From positions 1 to 50,203 of the forward strand of contig NZ_MTAZ01000012.1 of NCBI RefSeq assembly GCF_002150785.1: a stretch of DNA of 50,203 nt, written 5' to 3'. The stretch is from Arenibacter amylolyticus (GTDB lineage Bacteria; Bacteroidota; Bacteroidia; Flavobacteriales; Flavobacteriaceae). Of the stretch, positions 17,558-26,882 are shown piece by piece. The notes below the pieces were generated by a model that was not told the origin of the DNA, made no database searches, and saw nothing but the letters and a program-made list of their open reading frames with translations. Position 1 is the stretch's first letter, and every line of letters begins with the position of its first letter. The position numbers and the translations under genes are program-made.

Positions 17558-18294
17558 TAGCCCAATAGTAATTGTGTTAACACGTAGTTTACAATAATAA
17601 TGACCACACTGGTCCAAACAAAGGAGGTAGTGCTCGCCTTACCAACTTCTAAAGCACCCCCTCGCATATAATACCCGTGGTAAGAAGGGATGGTGGCTAT
17701 GAGTAGCGCAAATACAATCGACTTTATAAAGGAGTAAGTAATATGGAAGGGGATGAAATCTAATTGTAGACCTTCCGAGAAATCGGCGCTGGAACTAAAT
17801 CCGCCAAACACACCGGCTACCCATCCTCCAAAAATCCCTACGTACATGGCAATGGCAATTACAAAGGGGTAGAACAGCATGGCAATAATTTTGGGGAAAA
17901 TTAAATAGTTTAGGGAGTTTACCCCCATGATCTCCAAGGCATCAATCTGCTCCGTAACCCGCATGGTGCCAATACTGGAAGTTATATAGGAACCTACCTT
18001 TCCGGCCATAATAATGGAGGTGAAGGTTGGGGCAAATTCCAGTATTACCGATTGCCTAGTGGCAAAACCGATGAGGTTTCTCGGAATAAGCGGGCTAGTG
18101 ATGTTTAAGGCGGTCTGTATAGCCACAACACCTCCTATAAAAAACGATATGAAGATAATTATGCCGAGAGATCCGTAAATAAGCTCGTCAATTTCCTTTA
18201 AAATAAGCTTCTTCATTATGGACCATTTGGTGGGTTTTTTAAAAACCTCGGTAATCATAATAAAGTAACTGCCTATGGATGCTAAGTAGTTCAT
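17557..18294 (-). CDS. ABC transporter permease, MlaE type
   Basis: The membrane subunit of the Mla-type lipid ABC transporter. The 245 residues have an amphipathic N-terminus, then hydrophobic segments with family motifs: FFIGGVVAIQTALN, FAPTFTSIIMAGKVGSYITSSIGTM, TEQIDALEIMGVNSLNYLIFPKI and a C-terminal TTSFVWTSVVIIIVNYVLT. First gene of a two-gene operon with the ATPase. The MCE-domain substrate-binding partner must be encoded elsewhere. The upstream side faces pafA across 115 bases, which must hold both promoters. Confidence 0.93.
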   Translation of the reverse strand: MNYLASIGSYFIMITEVFKKPTKWSIMKKLILKEIDELIYGSLGIIIFISFFIGGVVAIQTALNITSPLIPRNLIGFATRQSVILEFAPTFTSIIMAGKVGSYITSSIGTMRVTEQIDALEIMGVNSLNYLIFPKIIAMLFYPFVIAIAMYVGIFGGWVAGVFGGFSSSADFSEGLQLDFIPFHITYSFIKSIVFALLIATIPSYHGYYMRGGALEVGKASTTSFVWTSVVIIIVNYVLTQLLLG

Positions 18295-18378
18295 TCAATA
18301 AAAATAAGCTTGAGCGGTAAAAATAACAATATTAAGAATCATTTAACCTTCAATTACGGGATAAAGGTTTTATTTCTA

Positions 18379-18386
18379 TATTTTTG
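18379..18386 (+). promoter_or_regulatory. Putative -7 element for pafA
   Basis: TATTTTTG is an exact TAnnTTTG, 23 bases before the pafA ATG, implying a leader of roughly 17 bases. No -33 TTG at standard spacing. Confidence 0.4.
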
Positions 18387-18409
18387 AGATTGTTTAAACT
18401 GAAAAAAAA

Positions 18410-20092
18410 ATGATAAATAGAAGTGCTTTAGTCTTGTTTTTATTGGTGTTTCTTGGCCATCTTGGTGCTCCTGTGCAGGCACAGCGAAAATCTAAGAAAA
18501 AAATAGAAGTAAAGGAAGCTACAGAGATTGCTGTAAGTCCAAAATTAGTTGTAGGGATCGTAGTAGATCAGATGAGGTACGATTACCTGACCCGATTTTG
18601 GGATCAGTATGGGGAAGGTGGCTTTAAGCGTATGGTAAATGATGGTTTCAATTGTAAAAACAATCATTTTAACTATGCGCCTACCTATACCGGACCCGGT
18701 CATGCGTCGGTTTATACCGGGGCTACGCCTTCCATACACGGAGTGATTGGCAATGACTGGTATGATAAGTATGAAGATAAAAGTGTTTACTGTGCTGGAG
18801 ACGATACCTATCACTCCGTTGGTACAGCGTCTACTTCTGGTCAAATGTCGCCCCACCGAATGCTGTCTACCACCGTTACGGATCAATTGAGGTTGCATAC
18901 CCAAATGCAGGGGAAGGTAATTGCGGTTGCTATTAAAGACAGAGGTGCAGTTCTTCCGGGAGGGCATACCGCCAATGCGGCCTACTGGTTTAAAGGTGGA
19001 GATGAAGGTAACTGGATAACAAGTACCTATTATATGGAAGAATTGCCTAAATGGGTGCAAAAATATAACCGCAAAAAAAGTGTTGATAAGTACAAAAAGA
19101 CGTGGGATACACTAAAGGATATTGATACCTATGTGGAGAGTGGAACGGATGAAAATAATTATGAAGGCTTGTTTAAAGGAAAGTCTACAGCAACTTTTCC
19201 ATACAACTTAAAGGCCTTATGGGACGATAATGGGAAGTATGGTATTCTGGCCTCTACCCCATATGGTAATAGTATGACTACGGATTTTGCCTTGGCTGCA
19301 TTGGAAAATGAGGGCTTGGGAACGGATGATATAACGGACTTTTTAGCAATTAGTTATTCCAGTACGGATTATGTAGGGCACAAATGGGGGGTAAATTCTA
19401 AGGAAGTCCAAGATACCTATATGCGTCTAGATCTAGATTTGGAAAGACTTTTCAATACCTTGGATGAGAAAGTAGGAGAAGGGGAATATACCGTCTTCCT
19501 TACAGCAGATCATGCAGCGGTACATGTGCCTGCGTATTTGAAGGATCAAAGAATCCCTGCAAATTACCTTTCTTTTAGGGAGCACAGAAAAACCTTTGAT
19601 GATTTCTTGGAGTTTTCCTTTGGGTCCAAGGATATTGTTAAGAACGTTAGCAATAATCAAATTTTTCTAGACCATGAGGTTGTTAAGAGCTTGGAGCTTG
19701 ATCCTGTTGCGGTGCAAAATGGCATTGCAAGGGAATTGATGGGCTACAAAGGAATCTATAAAGTATACACTGCAGAGCAAATGTGGAAAAACGATTATAG
19801 CAAAGGAGTTTCCCATATCCTTCAGAACGGCTACAACCAGAAGCGTTCCGGAGATATCCTGATAGTGAATGATCCGGCAACCATTAGTTATGCAAAAACT
19901 GGTTCTACACATGGATCTCCATGGATGTATGACACCCATTCGCCTTTATTGTTTTACGGAAAAGGGATTAAAACGGGGAGTACAGTGATCAGAACAGAAA
20001 TTCCTGATATTGCGCCCACCATCTCTGCTCTTTTAGGGATTGCATTTCCATCTGGGGCTACTGGAGAGCCTATTTCGGAGGTGTTGGAGTAG
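18410..20092 (+). CDS. pafA: PafA-type phosphate-irrepressible alkaline phosphatase
   Basis: A secreted or periplasmic phosphomonoesterase of the alkaline phosphatase superfamily, releasing phosphate from organic esters. The 560 residues start with a signal peptide (cut after about Ala24, VQA-QRK). Comparison with Elizabethkingia PafA, from memory, places metal ligand Asp53 (VVDQMR), nucleophile Thr94 in APTYTGPGHAS, Asn115 (GNDWYD), and the PafA-specific Lys176/Arg178 pair in AIKDRG. Metal ligands follow in STDYVGH and TADHAAVHVP, and near the C-terminus in STHGSPWMYDTHSP. These residues favour a PafA monoesterase over a diesterase or a Ser-type PhoA. PafA enzymes are known to be little inhibited by phosphate. 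Confidence 0.92.
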   Translation: MINRSALVLFLLVFLGHLGAPVQAQRKSKKKIEVKEATEIAVSPKLVVGIVVDQMRYDYLTRFWDQYGEGGFKRMVNDGFNCKNNHFNYAPTYTGPGHASVYTGATPSIHGVIGNDWYDKYEDKSVYCAGDDTYHSVGTASTSGQMSPHRMLSTTVTDQLRLHTQMQGKVIAVAIKDRGAVLPGGHTANAAYWFKGGDEGNWITSTYYMEELPKWVQKYNRKKSVDKYKKTWDTLKDIDTYVESGTDENNYEGLFKGKSTATFPYNLKALWDDNGKYGILASTPYGNSMTTDFALAALENEGLGTDDITDFLAISYSSTDYVGHKWGVNSKEVQDTYMRLDLDLERLFNTLDEKVGEGEYTVFLTADHAAVHVPAYLKDQRIPANYLSFREHRKTFDDFLEFSFGSKDIVKNVSNNQIFLDHEVVKSLELDPVAVQNGIARELMGYKGIYKVYTAEQMWKNDYSKGVSHILQNGYNQKRSGDILIVNDPATISYAKTGSTHGSPWMYDTHSPLLFYGKGIKTGSTVIRTEIPDIAPTISALLGIAFPSGATGEPISEVLE

Positions 20093-20119
20093 CGAATAGT
20101 ACCAACAAGGGTTTTAAAA

Positions 20120-20153
20120 GGGCCAAGCTTTTCTTCTTAGAAAAGTTTGGCCC
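20120..20153. terminator. Bidirectional terminator between pafA and the GT2 gene
   Basis: A 14-bp stem (20120-20133 and 20140-20153, one G-U pair) with loop TTCTTA. The plus side is followed by TTATTTTTTT and the minus side by TTTTAAAAC. The right arm is inside the last codons of the glycosyltransferase, so its C-terminal sequence is tied to the hairpin. Confidence 0.85.
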
Positions 20154-20988
20154 TTATTTTTTTCCATCGCAAATGACGAATAAACCTACCCTCTGACGCA
20201 TTGACTAAGAAGGGCGATTTGCTCTTTTTTGCTAAATAATAACCCCGCATATTATCCCAGAAAACGAGTGGCTTTTTGTGTTTTACAGCCATTTTTATGG
20301 AGGCAATTAAAGTTATTATAAATCCGTAGCGCATGGTATACATCGCTTTTCCCTGCAGCAACCTTGCTTTTTGGTTATACGCCTTTCCCAAGGGGCGTAG
20401 GTGCTTAACGGCCAAGCTCTCCTCGGTGTGAATAGCGAACGCGTGGTACTGTGCTAGCAGCTCATCTACCGTATCCCATCCCATAGCGTTTTTAAGTCCA
20501 CCAATAGCCTTAAAACAGTTTCTGGAGTAGGCCTTGAAGGCTCCGCGAACGTGATCTCGGTCCATAGGGTGGTTCAAGGTCCACGTTCCATCCTGGTCTT
20601 GCTCGTAAATAAAGCCGCCCGCTATGCCCACCTTGGGGTGCTGACGGAAAATCTGGGAGATGGTTTCAAAGTAATTTGGTGGAAGTATGGTATCTGCATC
20701 CAATTTTACCAGAAAATCATAGTCGGGGTCAATTTGCTCCAGACCTTTGTTAAAGGCGTTAATCACTTTGCTGCCAGGCATATGTTCCGTGGAAGAAGTG
20801 GTGTTAAGCTTGGTAATGAAATTGTATTGGGAGGTGAACCGGTCTATGATATCTTCCGTATTGTCTGTAGAATGGTCATTAACAACCACTACCTTTGCCG
20901 GTAGTAAGCTTTGGTCTACCACAGATTGCAAATGGGCAGATAAAAAGTTGCCCTCATTATGGGCGGGAATAATGATTTGATATTTCAT
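20137..20988 (-). CDS. Family 2 glycosyltransferase
   Basis: An inverting GT-A glycosyltransferase that moves a sugar from a nucleotide donor to an unknown acceptor. The 283 residues begin with the GT2 opening YQIIIPAHNEGNFL, followed by VVVVNDHSTDNTEDII and the metal site DAD (97-99, KLDADTILPPNYF). An acceptor-site region follows (GGLKNAMGWDTVDELLAQY). A mildly hydrophobic stretch near 230-245 (FIITLIASIKMAV) could touch the membrane. It is the last gene of a minus-strand run after a KAS III-like enzyme and a methyltransferase, 70 bases below the latter, which suggests modification of a lipid or polyketide-like product. Confidence 0.88.
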   Translation of the reverse strand: MKYQIIIPAHNEGNFLSAHLQSVVDQSLLPAKVVVVNDHSTDNTEDIIDRFTSQYNFITKLNTTSSTEHMPGSKVINAFNKGLEQIDPDYDFLVKLDADTILPPNYFETISQIFRQHPKVGIAGGFIYEQDQDGTWTLNHPMDRDHVRGAFKAYSRNCFKAIGGLKNAMGWDTVDELLAQYHAFAIHTEESLAVKHLRPLGKAYNQKARLLQGKAMYTMRYGFIITLIASIKMAVKHKKPLVFWDNMRGYYLAKKSKSPFLVNASEGRFIRHLRWKKIRAKLF

Positions 20989-21058
20989 GGCTCGACGTAA
21001 ACAGCGACTAAAATACGAAAAGCAACTATGGAATGCCCAGGGCTGTTGATTGCTACTG

Positions 21059-21610
21059 TTAGTTTTCCTTTAGATTGTCCTTAGAAGTGGTAGTGCGTTC
21101 TGCATACACGATGTAATATCGGGGGGTAAAACTTCTTAATAGTGGTCTTATTCCTAACTTATTTACAGGGTTGGTCCATTTGGCCCTGTCTTTTATTTCC
21201 CAACCCGATTTTTCCAATAGCCAATCGAACTGCCAAGGCTCAAATTCGTGGTAATGTCGGTCCCAAGGATCTGTTTTACTGCGATACGCAGGGGAAAACC
21301 ATAGTCGTAAGGGAATGCTTGCCACTAATTTATTGCTTTTAATTTCCCTGAGAATATTATAGGGGGCAACTAAATGTTCAAATATCTCGAAGGCGGTTAC
21401 TACCTCTGCATCGCTTTGCTGTACCGAGGTAAAATCTAAGTCTAGGTCCTCTCCCTTGGTGTTGGATACCGTATATCCGTTCTCTTTCATGATTTTAGAG
21501 AAGGGGTTTTCTACACCAAGATCTAGGATAGGCTGATCCGGAGATACGTGTTTCTGTAGAAAAGCTAAGGTGTTTTTAAATCGTTTGTTCGGAAAAGTTT
21601 TCTCGTACAT
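21059..21610 (-). CDS. Class I SAM-dependent methyltransferase (divergent)
   Basis: A probable small-molecule methyltransferase. The 183 residues show a Rossmann-like N-terminus with motif I in the degenerate form ILDLGVENPF (28-37) in place of the usual glycine-rich loop. Later motifs are VVTAFEIFEHLVAPYNILREI and LVASIPLRLW, and a C-terminal part is rich in Trp and His (DPWDRHYHEFEPWQFDWLLEKSGW), as in ubiquinone/methionine-biosynthesis-like methyltransferases. It begins 13 bases after the KAS III-like gene, so it is almost certainly in the same transcript. The substrate is unknown; reduced SAM binding cannot be excluded. Confidence 0.75.
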   Translation of the reverse strand: MYEKTFPNKRFKNTLAFLQKHVSPDQPILDLGVENPFSKIMKENGYTVSNTKGEDLDLDFTSVQQSDAEVVTAFEIFEHLVAPYNILREIKSNKLVASIPLRLWFSPAYRSKTDPWDRHYHEFEPWQFDWLLEKSGWEIKDRAKWTNPVNKLGIRPLLRSFTPRYYIVYAERTTTSKDNLKEN

Positions 21611-21623
21611 GGGTTAGTGACAG

Positions 21624-22682
21624 TTATACTCTGTAAACTATGGCGTTTATATTCATACCAGCGCCAACGCTCGCAAAGATAACAACATCTCCCTTGGAAA
21701 TGGATTGGTTTTCTACTTTTCCTTTTTTTACCATATCATATAATGTGGGGATGGTAGCAACCGAGCTATTTCCTAACTTCGCAATATTCATGGGCATAAT
21801 GCCTTCTGGCATTTCACGATTGTATTGCTTGTAGAAACGTTTTACAATGGCCTCATCCATTTTTTCGTTTGCTTGGTGGATAAAAATCTTTTTGATCTCA
21901 GAAATATCCACCCCACTCTCGTCCAAGCACTCTTTCATGGCCTTAGGGACATTGGTGACTGCAAATTCATAAATTTTTCGGCCATACATTTTAATGTACC
22001 GATGATCTTCTTCGGTTTCTTGGGAGTACGACTCGCCAAAGAAGAGAAAATAAGCTTCCCCATTGGCAAAGGTGGCGCTATTATGGGCTAATATCTCGCC
22101 ATGGTCTTCCTTAGCTTCCACTATGGCAGCGCCAGCTCCGTCCGAATAGATCATGGAGTCACGGTCGTGCCTATCTACTACCCTGGATAGTGTTTCTGCA
22201 CCAATTACCAGGCACTTTCTTGCAATGCCACTTTTTATAAATGCATTGGCCTGTATTACTCCTTCTACCCAGCCAGGGCAGCCGAACATTAGGTCGTATG
22301 CCACGCATTTGGGATTTTTAATTTGTAGCTGGTGTTTTACCCTTGTGGCTAAACTGGGCAAGGTGTCTCCTTGTGGTTTACCCTTGGATACATCGCCAAA
22401 ATTATGGGCCACAATAATATAATCCAGATCTTCCTTATCAATACCTGCATCGGCGATTGCCTTTTCTGCGGCAAAGAAGGCCAAATTGGAGGTGTTTAAG
22501 TCTTCCGTGGCATAACGGCGCTCTTCTATACCTGTAATGTGCTTAAACTTTTGGATAATGACATCGTTGGGATGCTCAAAAGGAGTTCCATCGTCATTTA
22601 AAAATTCGTGGTTTATGAAATCCGTGTTTTTGGTTACTTCTGTTGGCAAATAAGAGCCAGTGCCTGTAATTCCAATTTTCAT
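21624..22682 (-). CDS. 3-oxoacyl-ACP synthase III-like ketosynthase
   Basis: A thiolase-fold condensing enzyme of the FabH/KAS III group. The Cys-His-Asn triad is complete: Cys135 in LMFGCPGWVEG, His269 in IFIHQANEKM and Asn305 in LGNSSVATIP. The oxyanion-hole glycines near the C-terminus are also present (FASVGAGMNINAIVYRV). At 352 residues it is longer than housekeeping FabH, with a long N-terminal insert (HEFLNDDGTPFEHPNDVI). It leads a minus-strand run with a methyltransferase and a GT2 and lacks the usual fab neighbours, so I infer a specialised acyl condensation, perhaps for a modified lipid, over primary fatty-acid initiation. Confidence 0.88.
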   Translation of the reverse strand: MKIGITGTGSYLPTEVTKNTDFINHEFLNDDGTPFEHPNDVIIQKFKHITGIEERRYATEDLNTSNLAFFAAEKAIADAGIDKEDLDYIIVAHNFGDVSKGKPQGDTLPSLATRVKHQLQIKNPKCVAYDLMFGCPGWVEGVIQANAFIKSGIARKCLVIGAETLSRVVDRHDRDSMIYSDGAGAAIVEAKEDHGEILAHNSATFANGEAYFLFFGESYSQETEEDHRYIKMYGRKIYEFAVTNVPKAMKECLDESGVDISEIKKIFIHQANEKMDEAIVKRFYKQYNREMPEGIMPMNIAKLGNSSVATIPTLYDMVKKGKVENQSISKGDVVIFASVGAGMNINAIVYRV

Positions 22683-22794
22683 AATAAGGTGCTCATTTTA
22701 GTATAAATATATAATAATACATGGTAAGTTTTTACTGTGCAGACAGTTCTTACGATGTTCAATAGCCATTTTTCTGCGCTAGTGCAAAAGAAAA

Positions 22795-22822
22795 CAGCCT
22801 TTCAAATAATGTTGAAGGGCTG
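22795..22822 (-). terminator. Terminator of gcvP
   Basis: An 11-bp stem CAGCCTTTCAA/TTGAAGGGCTG (one G-U pair) with a loop of six. On the minus strand it is followed by TTTTCTTTTG. It separates gcvP from the KAS III-like gene. Confidence 0.8.
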
Positions 22823-22847
22823 CTATCTTGTTGATTGTCTGTCGTTT

Positions 22848-25697
22848 CTATGCTTCCATATAGGCGTCTATAGGAGCGCAGGTACAGATTAAATTACGGT
22901 CTCCATAGGCTTCATCTACTCGCCTAACAGAAGGCCAAAACTTATTTTCCATAATATAAGGTAATGGAAAAGCCGCTTTCTCTCTACTATAAGGAAATTG
23001 CCATTGGTCCGAGGTTATCATTTCCAAGGTGTGTGGAGCGTTTTTAAGCGGATTATTGCTATCCTCCAATGTTGCCTCGTCTATTTCTTCTCTAATAGAA
23101 ATCATCGCGTTACAGAAACGATCTAATTCTGCTAAACTTTCACTTTCCGTGGGCTCAATCATTAAAGTCCCTGCTACGGGGAAGGAAACTGTAGGGGCAT
23201 GAAAACCATAATCCATTAGTCTTTTGGCAATATCGGAAACCTCAATGCCTTTCTCTTTAAAGGGTCTACAGTCTATGATCAATTCATGGGCTGCCCTTCC
23301 CTGTTCTCCTGTGTAAAGTACTTCAAACCTGCCACTTAGCCTATTCTTTATGTAATTGGCATTTAAAATAGCGGTTCTAGTTGCTTGGGTGAGTCCACTT
23401 TCACCTAGCATCTTAATGTAGCCATAGGATATTAGGCATACCAATGAGCTTCCCCATGGGGCAGCAGAGATGGCAGTAATGGCTTTTTCTCCACCAGTGG
23501 TTATTACTGGGTTGCCCGGTAAAAAGGGAACTAATTGCTCTGCTACACAAATTGGGCCCACACCAGGTCCGCCTCCTCCGTGAGGAATAGCAAAGGTTTT
23601 GTGTAGGTTAAGATGACAAACGTCTGCTCCAATCGTTGCTGGGTTGGTAAGTCCTACCTGAGCGTTCATATTGGCACCATCCATATACACCTGTCCTCCA
23701 TTGTCATGGATCACTTGGGTGATTTCCTTAATAGATGATTCAAAAACACCATGGGTAGAAGGGTAGGTAACCATTAAAGCAGCAAGGTTATCCTTGTGTA
23801 AAATTGCTTTTTCGGTTAAATCGGTTACGTCAATATTCCCATTTTCATCGGTTTTTGTCACTACCACTTTCATTCCGGCCATCACTGCAGATGCAGGGTT
23901 GGTTCCGTGGGCAGAAGCGGGAATTAAACATATGTTTCTGTGACCTTCGCCCTGAGATTCGTGATAAGCCCTAATAACCATTAATCCTGCATATTCCCCT
24001 TGTGCACCCGAATTAGGCTGAAGGGAGGTCCCGGCAAAACCTGTAATAATAGTGAGGTATCGCTCTAGTTCTTTAAGGACTATTTGATATCCTTCCGCTT
24101 GGTCTATAGGGGCAAAAGGATGTATGTTGCCCCAACGTGCCATGCTTATGGGGAGCATTTCCGAGGCTGCATTCAGCTTCATGGTGCAAGATCCCAAGGA
24201 AATCATGGAGTGGTTTAGGGCCAAATCTTTTCTTTCCAGTCGTTTGATGTAGCGCATCAACTCTGTTTCAGAATGATAGGAATTAAAGACCTCATTTTCC
24301 AAAAACGGGGAGTTTCTCCTAGCTGCAGGGGTGATGTTACAGTTGGTATCCAATTCTTGGAGAGTGTTTGTTTCTTTGCTCAGCGCCTCTGCAAAAATGT
24401 CTGTAATTTTTTGCAGGTCGTTTAGCGAGGTGGCCTCATTTAGGGAGATTCCTATGGTAGTATCATCAATATAACGGAAGTTCACTTCCTGTCTTTCAGC
24501 AATCGGTTTTACTTTTACGGCATCCGCCTTTACCATTAAGGTGTCAAAATAGGAGGTGTTCAGTTGGGTTGCCCCCAACTTTTCCAAGCTATTTGCCAAG
24601 GTAGTTGCAGAGCTATGTACTTTATTGGCAATGTATTGCAATCCTTTGGGGCCGTGATATACCGCATACATTCCTGCCATAACTGCTAAAAGCACTTGGG
24701 CAGTACAAATGTTAGAGGTGGCTCGGTCTCTTTTTATATGTTGCTCCCTTGTTTGCAAGGCCATTCTAAGTGCATGCTTCCCGTCTACGTCTTTGGTAAC
24801 GCCTATAATTCTTCCTGGGATGCTTCTTTTATAGGCCTCTTTGGTGGCGAAATAGGCGGCATGTGGCCCCCCATAACCCAATGGGATTCCGAAACGCTGT
24901 GTGGTACCTACCACTACATCGGCACCAAACTCACCGGGAGGGGTAAGCATTACCAAGCTCAAGATATCTGCTGCTACAGCGATTTTTATATCCCTTTCTG
25001 CAGCATTAGCAGCAAATGAGGAGAAATCGTGTACTTGACCGTTTTTACCAGGATATTGTAGAAGCACCCCGTAAAAATCATCGCCAAAATCAAAATCCTC
25101 GTGATTCCCGACAACCAATTCAATGTCTAAAGGTGCAGATCTTGTTTTTAGTACGGACAGTGTCTGTGGTAAAATCTCTTCGGAAACAAAGAACTTCTGT
25201 GCTTTGTTCTTCTTTTTAGCTCGGCTACGCACCTCATAGAGCATCGTCATGGCCTCAGCTGCCGCAGTACTTTCGTCCAATAAGGAGGCGTTTGCCAACT
25301 CCATTCCGGTTAAATCTACCAACATAGTCTGGAAGTTTAACAAAGCTTCTAATCGCCCTTGGGCAATTTCTGCTTGGTATGGGGTGTATGCGGTATACCA
25401 ACCCGGGTTTTCCAGAATGTTTCTTTTGATTACCGAAGGGGTTAAGCCTTCATGGTATCCAAGGCCAATGTAGGACTTAAATACTTTGTTCTTTTCGGAA
25501 AGATCTTGAATATGGGATAAATATTCGTGTTCGCTCATAGGCGAATCTAGATCTAAAGGTTGTTTTAACCGGATGTCATCGGGGATAGTCTCTTTGATCA
25601 ACTCGTCTAAAGATGCAACATTAATGGTATTCAACATTTGTTGAAGATCCTTTTCTCCAATGCCGATGTGCCGTAGGGCAAATACATCTGTCCTCAT
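22848..25697 (-). CDS. gcvP: Glycine dehydrogenase (decarboxylating), P protein
   Basis: The PLP enzyme of the glycine cleavage system: it decarboxylates glycine and loads the aminomethyl group on the lipoyl arm of the H protein. The 949 residues form the fused (alpha-beta) single-chain P protein. The N-terminal half has [23 protein letters not shown] and [21 protein letters not shown]. The C-terminal half has [37 protein letters not shown] and the PLP lysine Lys700 in [17 protein letters not shown] and H protein genes are not adjacent. It has its own terminator and probably its own promoter (25730-25737). Confidence 0.97.
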   Translation of the reverse strand: MRTDVFALRHIGIGEKDLQQMLNTINVASLDELIKETIPDDIRLKQPLDLDSPMSEHEYLSHIQDLSEKNKVFKSYIGLGYHEGLTPSVIKRNILENPGWYTAYTPYQAEIAQGRLEALLNFQTMLVDLTGMELANASLLDESTAAAEAMTMLYEVRSRAKKKNKAQKFFVSEEILPQTLSVLKTRSAPLDIELVVGNHEDFDFGDDFYGVLLQYPGKNGQVHDFSSFAANAAERDIKIAVAADILSLVMLTPPGEFGADVVVGTTQRFGIPLGYGGPHAAYFATKEAYKRSIPGRIIGVTKDVDGKHALRMALQTREQHIKRDRATSNICTAQVLLAVMAGMYAVYHGPKGLQYIANKVHSSATTLANSLEKLGATQLNTSYFDTLMVKADAVKVKPIAERQEVNFRYIDDTTIGISLNEATSLNDLQKITDIFAEALSKETNTLQELDTNCNITPAARRNSPFLENEVFNSYHSETELMRYIKRLERKDLALNHSMISLGSCTMKLNAASEMLPISMARWGNIHPFAPIDQAEGYQIVLKELERYLTIITGFAGTSLQPNSGAQGEYAGLMVIRAYHESQGEGHRNICLIPASAHGTNPASAVMAGMKVVVTKTDENGNIDVTDLTEKAILHKDNLAALMVTYPSTHGVFESSIKEITQVIHDNGGQVYMDGANMNAQVGLTNPATIGADVCHLNLHKTFAIPHGGGGPGVGPICVAEQLVPFLPGNPVITTGGEKAITAISAAPWGSSLVCLISYGYIKMLGESGLTQATRTAILNANYIKNRLSGRFEVLYTGEQGRAAHELIIDCRPFKEKGIEVSDIAKRLMDYGFHAPTVSFPVAGTLMIEPTESESLAELDRFCNAMISIREEIDEATLEDSNNPLKNAPHTLEMITSDQWQFPYSREKAAFPLPYIMENKFWPSVRRVDEAYGDRNLICTCAPIDAYMEA

Positions 25698-25729
25698 ATT
25701 TTGAATATTTTATCTAAAATAATGGTCTG

Positions 25730-25737
25730 CAAAAGTA
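25730..25737 (-). promoter_or_regulatory. Putative -7 element for gcvP
   Basis: The minus strand reads TACTTTTG, exact TAnnTTTG, 33 bases before the gcvP ATG. The leader would be under 30 bases, too short for a glycine riboswitch. Confidence 0.42.
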
Positions 25738-25835
25738 CTCATTATTTACAACTATTTTGTAGGTTTATTATGGATCACTATTAAAGTTTTTAACCAATTG
25801 CACAAGTTGTAAACAGTTGGTTGTTACCTTGCCCT

Positions 25836-26672
25836 ATGTTTTATTTAAGACGCTTGTTCCATTTTTATCTCGATGCCAGTATACATACGGCATGGGCGGT
25901 TTTTGCCCTTATAGAGGTCACGGGAATGCTCTTTGGAATTCCAGGAGGGCGTCATTTTGCCTTATTGATGTTTTTTGGGACCATGGTGTGTTACAATTTT
26001 GTGAAATACGGGGTGCTGGCCAGGAAATATATCAGGGTGGCTACTACCTACCATGTCTACATACAGGTAGTTAGTTTTGTGGCCGGTGCCTTGGCCTTGT
26101 ATCATGCCTCCCATATAACGTTAAGTGCCTGGCTGGGTATTGGTATACTGTTATTATTGACCTTGTTGTATGCCATTCCCTTGCTTCCCAGAGCTAGGAA
26201 CCTTAGGAGTTTGGCCGGATTTAAAATAGTGGTGGTGGCTTTAGTTTGGGCAGGGGTTACCGTAATTTTGCCGGTGATGTCGGCTAGCCTACCCGTTGGC
26301 TGGGATGTGCTAGTTGAAACTATTCAGCGTTTTATATTGGTTATAGTGCTAATGATTCCTTTCGAGATTAGAGATCTGAAGTACGACGATAGGCAGTTGC
26401 AAACCTTGCCACAGCGTTTTGGGCTAATTAATTCTAAAATATTTGGGGCTTTTGGTGCCGTACTGTTTTTTTTAGTAACCTTTTTAAAGGGGAGTTATAC
26501 GGATTTGGAGGTTCTGGGAAAAGGGATTGTGGTATTAATATTATGGTTAATGATCTTTAGAACAACAAGGATACAGTCTAAGTACTTCTCCTCGTTTTGG
26601 GTAGAGGGGATTCCTATTTTATGGTGGTTGATTTACTTGCTGATGGACCGTTTATTGTTGTTTGCCAGATAG
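25836..26672 (+). CDS. UbiA-like multi-pass membrane protein, first Asp motif missing
   Basis: An all-hydrophobic protein of 278 residues with about eight membrane helices. I chose the ATG at 25836 over an upstream TTG. The loop at 175-196 (PFEIRDLKYDDRQLQTLPQRFG) matches the second Asp-rich motif of UbiA prenyltransferases (DxxxD then TLP..G; Asp180, Asp184). The first motif (NxxxDxxxD) would lie near residue 54, but YNFVKYGVLAR holds only the Asn. So the fold is probably UbiA-like while prenyl-diphosphate chemistry is doubtful. It is a single gene after gcvP's divergent promoter, and its last 21 bases overlap the end of the anti-sigma gene on the other strand. Function unknown. Confidence 0.7.
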   Translation: MFYLRRLFHFYLDASIHTAWAVFALIEVTGMLFGIPGGRHFALLMFFGTMVCYNFVKYGVLARKYIRVATTYHVYIQVVSFVAGALALYHASHITLSAWLGIGILLLLTLLYAIPLLPRARNLRSLAGFKIVVVALVWAGVTVILPVMSASLPVGWDVLVETIQRFILVIVLMIPFEIRDLKYDDRQLQTLPQRFGLINSKIFGAFGAVLFFLVTFLKGSYTDLEVLGKGIVVLILWLMIFRTTRIQSKYFSSFWVEGIPILWWLIYLLMDRLLLFAR

Positions 26673-26882
26673 TTTTTTCTTTAGCCTTTCCTTTTCTTCC
26701 AAGCCTAATGTCTTTAAGTTGGCCTTGTCGCAGAGTGCGGTGAGTCTGCTGTTCTTTTTAACAAAAGCTCTGCAAGTTCTACACAGAAGTAAGTGCAATC
26801 GTATCTGTAGTTTTTCTAGAAATGTAGCTTCCTTGTATTGGATTTTTGTGCATATAATTTCAGCTTGTCTGCAATTCCTCAT
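26652..26882 (-). CDS. Small putative zinc-binding anti-sigma factor
   Basis: A 76-residue soluble protein directly after an ECF sigma gene. An earlier in-frame ATG exists at 26894, but the ATG at 26882 overlaps the sigma stop as ATGA, the classic coupled arrangement, so I use it. It carries HLLLCRTC, an exact H-x3-C-x2-C zinc anti-sigma motif (His30, Cys34, Cys37). Cys4 lies 26 residues upstream of the His, the spacing I recall for the zinc ligands of Streptomyces RsrA; Cys11 is an alternative. The rest is helical and basic with no membrane segment, so it would act in the cytoplasm, possibly sensing redox or metal state. The anti-sigma role is inferred from motif and context. Confidence 0.7.
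   Translation of the reverse strand: MRNCRQAEIICTKIQYKEATFLEKLQIRLHLLLCRTCRAFVKKNSRLTALCDKANLKTLGLEEKERLKKKLSGKQQ

Noticed and set aside
25698-25835. Glycine riboswitch upstream of gcvP
   Set aside because: The predicted leader is under 30 bases and no paired glycine-aptamer stems are visible.
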